Part shown: in pieces, positions 6,585 to 11,845 of the stretch
Layout of the letters: every line of letters starts with the position of its first letter
Position numbering within the stretch: position 1 is the first letter of the stretch
Assembly: GCA_020696885.1 (NCBI GenBank)
Contig: JAJFMS010000062.1
Coordinates: 1-11,845 of the forward strand
Source of the DNA: Armatimonadota bacterium
GTDB taxonomy: Bacteria > Armatimonadota > SYMT01
DNA: 11,845 nucleotides
Reading direction: 5' to 3'
Program-made: the position numbers and the translations under genes
The notes under the pieces: generated by a model
Told to the model about the DNA's origin: nothing
The model's database searches: none
What the model saw: only the letters and a program-made list of their open reading frames with translations

Positions 6585-9548
6585 TCACTCCCGGCGCCTG
6601 GGAACAGGTCTCTGCGCCGATGCGGACCACGCGATGGCGGACCAGGGGTGTAGGTGCGAGGTCTCGCGCAGGAGCGCTCGTGCCTGGGCCGCGTCGATGT
6701 CGGCGACCTGCAGGCGCTCAAAGTCCGCGAGTGCGGCGTCCAGCGCCTCGCTCACCAGCGTGCGCAGCCGGTCCTTCTTCAGCTCTTCCAGGTAGCCCTG
6801 CAAGGAACGAAGCCCGGCCTGGTGCTCCGGATGCAGCAAGCGACGGGTGGCGGCATCCAGGGAGTGGGGCAGGAGGAGCCCATTCTCCGCGGTGGTGAGC
6901 CCCGCGCGGTGTTGCAGAAAGAAGCCGTCCGGGCGGGGCCGGTACCAGCCCACGTGGGGAACCGGGCTCAGCTCCTGGCCGGCAAGGCGCTTGTTGGCCG
7001 GTTCATCCAGGTCCGCGGGCCGGCCCAGCAGCAGGCATAGGAGCCAGAGTACGCGGGTTTCGGTCCAGTCGGAGGATACGATGTCGGGGTCTGCCCACTC
7101 GACATCGGCGCGCGAATGCGCCGTGGGGAACATCCCTCGCGCCTGGCTCCAGTGGCCGGCGGTGCTGTAGCCAGGCAGGTGGTGAAGGTGGAGGCCGTGC
7201 GCCTCCCGGATGATCAGAATCCGGTAGGGGTCGCCGGTGGCGAGCGTCTCGAGCTCCCCGGCGGAAGGAAGGGCGCGGAGTCGCTCTTCCAGCTCGGTGA
7301 GCCGGTCCGCCACCGTGTCATCCGCGCCTTCCCGCCCGCTGTGCAGCAGGACGGTAGCGATCTCAAGGCTGCCCGGGCGAGACTCCCCGATCTGCTGCAG
7401 GTCGGACAGCGCCGAGCCGGCCTCCGCCCACAGATCCTGCGCGGTGCCGTGGTCCAGGCGATGCGAGATGTGGAAGTCCTCGCCAGCCGTGTCCAGGAGC
7501 TGCTCGGCCTCGACGGAGAGCAGGCGGAGCAGCGTCTCGGCGTGCGGCGGAACCGCGTCCGCCGCGGCGAACGGCGTGTCGTGGCGGGTCACCTTCCGCT
7601 GGATCTCCTCGCACCACAGCGCCACCCGCGCGAAGAGGGGCTGGGCCGCCGCCGCCTCCAGTTGCTCCGTGTCGCTCTCCTCCAGCGCCTTACTCGCCCC
7701 CCAATGGCGGAGTACCTCTTCATATGCTTCCGCCGCCAGGGTAGAATCGTGGGATAGCCCGGCTTCTAGCTCGCTCGCCAGGCACTCGAGTGCTTCAGCA
7801 CGCCGTTGCAGCGTGACTCGCAGTGGCTCGATGCAGGTATGCCGCGCCAGCCAGTCGAGGGCGCAGACGAAGGCAAACGCCTTCAGATGGGTCTGGAGCG
7901 CCTGCTGTGCGCGGGCTTCGTGCGCAGATAGCCTGCGGTTCCACTCGGTCTCGCGCTCCTGGTGCTCCCTTCTGAAGTGATCCATCTGGCGCTTCAGGCG
8001 GGGCAGCGGGCTCGGCCGGGTTTTGGCGAAGTCTTCCACCTCGCTGAGCACCCGGCTCACCATGCCGCTGCTCTCGTTCAGCCGGTGCTTCCGTTTAATG
8101 GTCAGGATCGTCAGCTCGCCCTGCTTTTCGGGTTCGCCGTTCTTCCCGGGTTTGTCTTGCCAGCGGGCCAGGCGCGCATCTACCTCCCGGAGACGGGCCG
8201 CCAGGAACGCCGGCCCGGTTTCCGGATTGGGCAGGTGTTGGCGCACCAGCTCGGCGTACCGGTCCAGCAAGATCCCCACCCGGCGCTTCCGGTTTTCCCG
8301 GATGATCGAATCAAACCGGTGGAATCCCGCCGAGCCGCGTTCGGCCTCACACATGGAGTGCAGCTCGCGCAGGTCGCTGATCTTATGATCTGGCTTGACT
8401 TCGGCCGCTTTAGACCAGCCCGGGATCAATTCGTCGACGAAGTCGTCCAGCAGGTCCAGGTCAACCACGTCTCGGAGCGTGGCGAACGGGGACTTGGGGG
8501 GCTCCTGTTTGAGCCACTGGTCCCCGATTCTCGAGAGCAGCCGCACGGAGGCCGCCTGGCGCTGCGCATCCACGGCATAGCCCAGGGCGGCGCACCCGGC
8601 GAGGCTGAAGGAGGCGTGCCGCCCGTATTCCGCGGGCTGTGCGGCGAGCCGTGCCGCGAGCTCGTCGTCTCTACGGATCAACTGGGCGCCAGAGGGCGCG
8701 GTGATGGCAGCCAGGAGCTCCGTAGCACTGGCGATGCAGGCTTCCAGGGCCGGCTCTCCGGAAGCGGCGGCCTGCAGCAGCCGGACCACTCCGAACGGAC
8801 GCTGCCGGGAGGGCTGGACCTCCGTATGGTCGGGAAGCCGCTGGCTCCACTCTACGTCCGGAAGCATCCAGTGCGCCAGCTCCCGCAAGGCATGGTAGGC
8901 GTTGATAGCGGCCGGCTCCCCGGATTGGCACGCAGCCGGGGGAAGGAGAAACAGGCCGTGGGCCGTCACTTCGCCCCCGGACCAACGATGGAGCAAGTAG
9001 CCCAGATCGGCGGCCATCCCGGAGCTCGCGCCCGCGAGGCTGCCCACGAGATAGACGGCCGGCGGCTTCTGTGAGAGTTCCGGGGCTGCATCCAGCTCCG
9101 GATCGGCCGGTAACGCCGTCAGCTCCGCCCAGACCCGCTGCCACGCCGCGCACGCCGCAGTATGGAGTGGGGCGTGCAGCAGGCTCAACCTGCCGAGCGC
9201 GCGGCTCCCGCCGCTGGAGTCTCGCGCGCCCCAGCCGCCCGGGTCCGGCAGGATCGTCGCACCCCAGGTGGCGAGATCGTGACCGGCGCCGGCAACGCGG
9301 GGGGCGTCCAGGCAAGCCTGGAGATCGGCCGGATTCAGTGCCAGGCGTACCAGCGCGTCCAGACCGTCGCTCGAATCGCTGCCGTCCGGGTCGTCGGCAG
9401 CGGTTTCGAACGCCACGAAGCGTGCCCAGCGGGCACCCGCCAGGTGAGAATACTCCCGGCGGAGCTTCCGCGCGGCCAATTGCACGATCCGCAGCCCGGT
9501 GGTGCCCAACCCCACCACCACGACCTTTCGAGCCGGGTCCTGGCTCAT
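6585..9548 (-). CDS. Large tubulin/FtsZ-like protein (Tubulin_2 type)
   Basis: This 987-aa protein starts at ATG 9548 (ATGA overlap with the upstream gene; GGGAGGA about 8 nt ahead). Residues 9-22 (VVVVGLGTTGLRIV) form the N-terminal beta1 glycine loop of the tubulin/FtsZ superfamily. Residues 167-186 (YLVGSLAGASSGMAADLGYL) occupy the place of the tubulin signature, usually SLAGGTGSGM...D.AYLLR in this family, but are one residue shorter and lack GGTGSG. Residues 309-346 (HASFSLAGCAALGYAV and following) match the family's conserved 'FssFGvAs...P' stretch. Residues 400-660 are mostly helical and charged, with coiled-coil potential. The rest (about 760-987) is an uncharacterised C-terminal domain. 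About 1000 aa is usual for these long tubulin-like proteins, against about 400 for FtsZ, so this is not the division FtsZ. It probably forms or caps a cytosolic polymer or scaffold; nucleotide binding is doubtful. It is followed after 6 nt by the next gene. Confidence 0.85.
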   Translation of the reverse strand: MSQDPARKVVVVGLGTTGLRIVQLAARKLRREYSHLAGARWARFVAFETAADDPDGSDSSDGLDALVRLALNPADLQACLDAPRVAGAGHDLATWGATILPDPGGWGARDSSGGSRALGRLSLLHAPLHTAACAAWQRVWAELTALPADPELDAAPELSQKPPAVYLVGSLAGASSGMAADLGYLLHRWSGGEVTAHGLFLLPPAACQSGEPAAINAYHALRELAHWMLPDVEWSQRLPDHTEVQPSRQRPFGVVRLLQAAASGEPALEACIASATELLAAITAPSGAQLIRRDDELAARLAAQPAEYGRHASFSLAGCAALGYAVDAQRQAASVRLLSRIGDQWLKQEPPKSPFATLRDVVDLDLLDDFVDELIPGWSKAAEVKPDHKISDLRELHSMCEAERGSAGFHRFDSIIRENRKRRVGILLDRYAELVRQHLPNPETGPAFLAARLREVDARLARWQDKPGKNGEPEKQGELTILTIKRKHRLNESSGMVSRVLSEVEDFAKTRPSPLPRLKRQMDHFRREHQERETEWNRRLSAHEARAQQALQTHLKAFAFVCALDWLARHTCIEPLRVTLQRRAEALECLASELEAGLSHDSTLAAEAYEEVLRHWGASKALEESDTEQLEAAAAQPLFARVALWCEEIQRKVTRHDTPFAAADAVPPHAETLLRLLSVEAEQLLDTAGEDFHISHRLDHGTAQDLWAEAGSALSDLQQIGESRPGSLEIATVLLHSGREGADDTVADRLTELEERLRALPSAGELETLATGDPYRILIIREAHGLHLHHLPGYSTAGHWSQARGMFPTAHSRADVEWADPDIVSSDWTETRVLWLLCLLLGRPADLDEPANKRLAGQELSPVPHVGWYRPRPDGFFLQHRAGLTTAENGLLLPHSLDAATRRLLHPEHQAGLRSLQGYLEELKKDRLRTLVSEALDAALADFERLQVADIDAAQARALLRETSHLHPWSAIAWSASAQRPVPRRRE

Positions 9549-11032
9549 GCGCCCGTTCCTCCCTGGGGGTGTTCCGACAGTCGAAGAATGCCCTTGCTGT
9601 GCACGAGGTAAAGTCCGGGCCCCGCTGGTAGCAGCGCCTGCGGTTGGAAGCCGGGGCCGCGCCAGAGCAGGCGGTACCTACCGGAGCGTGGGCACTGTGC
9701 GGCGAGCACCGCCGTCTCTCGTTCCGGCAGTGACGTGAGGGAGAGCAGGATCGCTTCTCCCGTGTGCGGGTCGCGTGCCAGGAAGCCGTCAACCCACGTG
9801 CCGGCGGGGCGGGGCAAGATCACCGGCGCCGAAGCCCCCGCGAGGTAAAACAGGGAGCGGCTGGCGATCACCGCGGTGCTGGAGCCCAGCCGGAGCACGG
9901 CTCGCAGCGGCCCGGTTTCCGATTGCGGCCTCCGGGGATCGGCTCCCGGCGGGGTGAGCCAGACCTGGCCGTCCCGGTCTTCCGCCACAAGACCGCTACC
10001 GCCCGCATCCCAGGCGCGGACCTGCCGCAGCCCGCGCAACGCGCCCCGCGCGCTTCCCACTCTCTCCGGGCCCTGGGCCGTCCCGTCGTCCCGCCAGAGT
10101 TGGCCATCCCGGGCGCACCAGAAGACCCGATTTCCCGCAACCCCTAGCGCAAGCCGCTCCGGTCGAAGACCAGGCACGTCATCCAGGAGCATCTCCGGCT
10201 CCAGGCGGTGGGGTGAACGGGGCTCCAGGAGCGCACCATGCTTGACCGCCGGGGGGCGTGCCGGCACCAGAAAGGCGCGATGCAGCGTCATCTCGCCGTC
10301 CGGCTCCTGCACGATGCCGGCCCAGTGGCGGTCCCCCGCGATCTGCGTGTGAGGCACGCCAGCTCCCAACAGCTCTGTGGCGCCGTCATCTATGCCGTCT
10401 TCCGTGCTGCCTTCCGTGCTAACCAGTGGTACAGTGAGGAACCCGGTGGAGGTGGCGAGGACCACGTAAGGGCCGATTACCGACATCAGAGACGCCGCCG
10501 GTAGCCCCGGGGCTGGCCTGCCCACACGGCCCCCGATCTCTTCCGAGGCGCCCGTCCCGGTCCGGATCCGTACCAGCCGGTCGTCCTCCCAGGCCAGGAA
10601 GTCGCCGTTCGTTACGACCGCGGCATGGAGCACTTTCCGGGCGCGATAGAGCGCCTCGGGAGACCGCGACAGCGGCTCCATCGTTTGCCACGGGCAGGGC
10701 AACTCCCAGCCGCTCCAGGCCGGACTTCCCCCGGAGACGCAGGGGTGCACCGGGGTTACGCTGGCGCTCGTGCTCTGGCATTCCGGGTTCTCGCATTTTG
10801 CGGTGCCGGGAAGCCACCAGCGCCCGCACCGCTCGCAGGCATGGAGCAGCGCCCCGCAGCCACACCAGGCCGAGTCCGCGTTCGCCTCCGGCCGCAAGTG
10901 CGCCAGCAGGTGGTACCGCTCCTCGCAGGCGGGGCAGGGCGGCCGGATCTCCCACCCGCAGCCCCGGCAGAAGAAGTCGCTCGGGTGCGGCGTCGTTCCG
11001 CAGCGCCGGCAGGGGCGGGGATTCTGACTCAC
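9545..11032 (-). CDS. Triple zinc-ribbon plus beta-propeller-like protein
   Basis: This 495-aa protein starts at GTG 11032, which overlaps the TGA of the GrpE-like gene (GTGA). An AGGAG lies 6 nt upstream. A longer reading from ATG 11158 would overlap the previous gene by over 100 nt with low-complexity sequence, so I rejected it. Residues 8-85 hold twelve cysteines in three groups: C8/C11/C22/C25, C33/C36/C57/C59 and C66/C69/C80/C85. This fits three tandem zinc ribbons (structural Zn2+, not catalytic). Residues 130-495 are a run of short beta-rich repeats of the type 'xxVFWCARDGQLWRDD', 'GLVAEDRDGQVWLTPP' and 'GLYLVHSKGILRLSE', consistent with propeller blades. There is no signal peptide or membrane segment. 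The architecture suggests a cytosolic adaptor or scaffold that recognises a protein or nucleic acid. The 3' end overlaps the tubulin-like gene (ATGA), so the two are probably translationally coupled. The zinc ribbons are certain from the motifs; the propeller call is a pattern-based inference. Confidence 0.85.
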   Translation of the reverse strand: MSQNPRPCRRCGTTPHPSDFFCRGCGWEIRPPCPACEERYHLLAHLRPEANADSAWCGCGALLHACERCGRWWLPGTAKCENPECQSTSASVTPVHPCVSGGSPAWSGWELPCPWQTMEPLSRSPEALYRARKVLHAAVVTNGDFLAWEDDRLVRIRTGTGASEEIGGRVGRPAPGLPAASLMSVIGPYVVLATSTGFLTVPLVSTEGSTEDGIDDGATELLGAGVPHTQIAGDRHWAGIVQEPDGEMTLHRAFLVPARPPAVKHGALLEPRSPHRLEPEMLLDDVPGLRPERLALGVAGNRVFWCARDGQLWRDDGTAQGPERVGSARGALRGLRQVRAWDAGGSGLVAEDRDGQVWLTPPGADPRRPQSETGPLRAVLRLGSSTAVIASRSLFYLAGASAPVILPRPAGTWVDGFLARDPHTGEAILLSLTSLPERETAVLAAQCPRSGRYRLLWRGPGFQPQALLPAGPGLYLVHSKGILRLSEHPQGGTGA

Positions 11033-11845
11033 GAGCCACTCCTGGTGTCGCGGTAGCGGCGCACCTTGGCCGGATAGATCGCCGGAGCGCGTCCCCGCCG
11101 CTGGAAGCCGATGGCCACCACCTCCGAGATGCAGCCGGCGAGCTCGGCGGAGACGCACGGAACCTCGCCGACCACCTCCATCGAGTCCGGCTCGACCGGC
11201 TCATCCGGCTTGGGAGCCACCTGGATCACCTGGGTTGCCTGGTCGAGCCAGGTGAGACACTGCCCCCGGGCGGTGTCGAGCGCCCCGCTCCAGGGCTGCG
11301 GCAGCTTCGGTCGCTTACGAGGCGCTCCGAGATATAGCGACAACTCGGCCAGCAGCGGGCGCAATACCTCGTCGCTCGGTCCTTCGGCGTCGTTCGCGGC
11401 CGCTACCTCCCGGCTGAGCTCCTGGAACATGCGCAGGATCGGGTCGACCTGGCCGGCCTCCTCGTCGGAGAGATTCCGGGCCGTCTCCTCCAGTGTCCGC
11501 AGCCAGGGTGGCGCTTCGCCCGCCAGGCCGCTGTGATACCCGTCGCGTTGGGAACCGGCGCCGTTGGCACCGGAGGCGGACAGTACCGGCGGTGCACCGG
11601 CGGTCCGGGCGAGAACCACCGCGGGAACCAGGATCTCGTCGCCCCGCCGGTAGCCGCGGCGCAGGCACTGATCCACGATCCCTCGTGACCATTCGGGACT
11701 CCAGGCGCCGTCCGGCGGCTGGTGCTCCGGGGTGAGCGGAGACCCGGTGGCCGGCCGGATGGCTTCGATCCCCAGCTCTCCCAGCAGCTTCTCGAGGCTG
11801 GACCGCACCCCGGCCAGAAACTCACCGGCCATGCTCTCGGCGTCA
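11029..11845 (-). CDS. Tandem GrpE-like protein (nucleotide-exchange-factor fold, duplicated), 5' end open at window edge
   Basis: GrpE is the homodimeric nucleotide-exchange factor of Hsp70/DnaK. Counting from the ATG at 11832 (267 aa to the TGA), residues 1-76 follow the GrpE C-terminal pattern: a helix (FLAGVRSSLEKLLGELGIEA), a PLTPEH segment where GrpE has FDP..H, then GIVDQCLRRGYRRGDEILVP, equivalent to the V..GY....R.A.V beta-domain core. Residues 183-261 repeat the layout, ending in ISEVVAIGFQRRGRAPAIYP. Residues 110-170 are helical and may be the stalk of the second unit. The frame stays open from the ATG to the edge (Asp-Ala-Glu-Ser precedes Met), and a GrpE stalk would be expected upstream, so the true start is probably outside the window. 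A TGA in another frame at 11845-11843 could instead end an upstream gene and make 11832 the start. Its 3' end overlaps the next gene (GTGA). An Hsp70 partner is inferred, not seen. Confidence 0.78.
   Translation of the reverse strand, partial: DAESMAGEFLAGVRSSLEKLLGELGIEAIRPATGSPLTPEHQPPDGAWSPEWSRGIVDQCLRRGYRRGDEILVPAVVLARTAGAPPVLSASGANGAGSQRDGYHSGLAGEAPPWLRTLEETARNLSDEEAGQVDPILRMFQELSREVAAANDAEGPSDEVLRPLLAELSLYLGAPRKRPKLPQPWSGALDTARGQCLTWLDQATQVIQVAPKPDEPVEPDSMEVVGEVPCVSAELAGCISEVVAIGFQRRGRAPAIYPAKVRRYRDTRSGS
11039..11043 (-). promoter_or_regulatory. Ribosome binding site AGGAG deciding the GTG start at 11032
   Basis: On the minus strand AGGAG sits 6 nt before GTG, an ideal spacing. It lies inside the 3' end of the GrpE-like gene and decides the start of the zinc-ribbon gene in favour of GTG at 11032. 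Confidence 0.75.

Noticed and set aside
7962..9074. 370-aa open frame on the plus strand
   Set aside because: It lies wholly inside the tubulin-like gene on the opposite strand, has no upstream ribosome site of note and no recognisable motif.
6585..9548. Reading the tubulin-like gene as the cell-division ftsZ
   Set aside because: It is more than twice the usual length, lacks the GGGTGTG signature and sits in an accessory cluster rather than a division cluster.
8671..9792. 373-aa open frame on the minus strand overlapping two genes
   Set aside because: It is a shadow frame rich in Arg, Gly and Pro that covers the junction of the zinc-ribbon and tubulin-like genes, both of which have clear motifs and coupled starts.
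11033..11158. Upstream ATG extension of the zinc-ribbon gene
   Set aside because: The extension overlaps the GrpE-like gene by over 100 nt and reads as Arg/Gly-rich shadow sequence, while GTG 11032 has an ideal ribosome site and a GTGA junction.

Overview
This is a GC-rich bacterial window (roughly two thirds G+C by eye, strongly GC-biased third codon positions) that is almost fully coding. Every gene I accept lies on the minus strand, so transcription runs from high to low coordinates. The lineage cannot be fixed from the sequence. The GC bias, the large accessory proteins and the MoxR/tubulin-like/GrpE combination fit a soil or environmental bacterium with a large genome, such as a myxobacterium-like, gemmatimonad, actinobacterial or Chloroflexi-type organism. 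I see no RNA genes, CRISPR arrays, insertion sequences or transmembrane segments.

Layout in transcription order. (1) A GrpE-like protein with two GrpE-type head domains, open at the right edge (11845-11029). (2) A GTG-start protein with three zinc ribbons followed by a beta-propeller-like region (11032-9545). (3) A 987-aa tubulin/FtsZ-like protein whose GTP signature loop is eroded (9548-6585). (4) A 395-aa helical protein of unknown function (6578-5391), followed in the same frame, after a TAG, by (5) an 88-aa ORF (5330-5064). (6) A RavA-like MoxR AAA+ ATPase (5000-3720). (7) and (8) Two consecutive ORFs (3702-2650 and 2630-2139) that together read like one ViaA/CoxE-type helical plus von Willebrand factor A (vWA) protein broken inside the vWA domain. 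(9) A 570-aa protein of unknown function with a long helical C-terminus (2142-430). (10) A 90-aa basic protein with a Trp-rich tail (430-158). (11) The first codons of another gene running off the left edge (38-1). Junctions are tight: GTGA, ATGA, ATGA and TGATG overlaps, and gaps of 6, 17 and 19 nt. The larger gaps are 60, 63 and 119 nt, and the last one carries an operator-like palindrome.

How the genes may work together (inference). RavA-like MoxR ATPases normally act with a vWA partner to remodel protein complexes. GrpE is the nucleotide-exchange factor of Hsp70. The tubulin-like protein is a candidate filament or scaffold, and the zinc-ribbon/propeller protein a candidate adaptor. Together they look like a cytosolic chaperone/AAA+/cytoskeletal machine of the general kind found in bacterial NTP-dependent accessory or conflict loci. 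An Hsp70-like protein and any toxic effector are not in the window and could lie just outside it. I do not recognise this exact gene set as a named system. Two of the junctions look broken, which means sequence error, decay or recoding.
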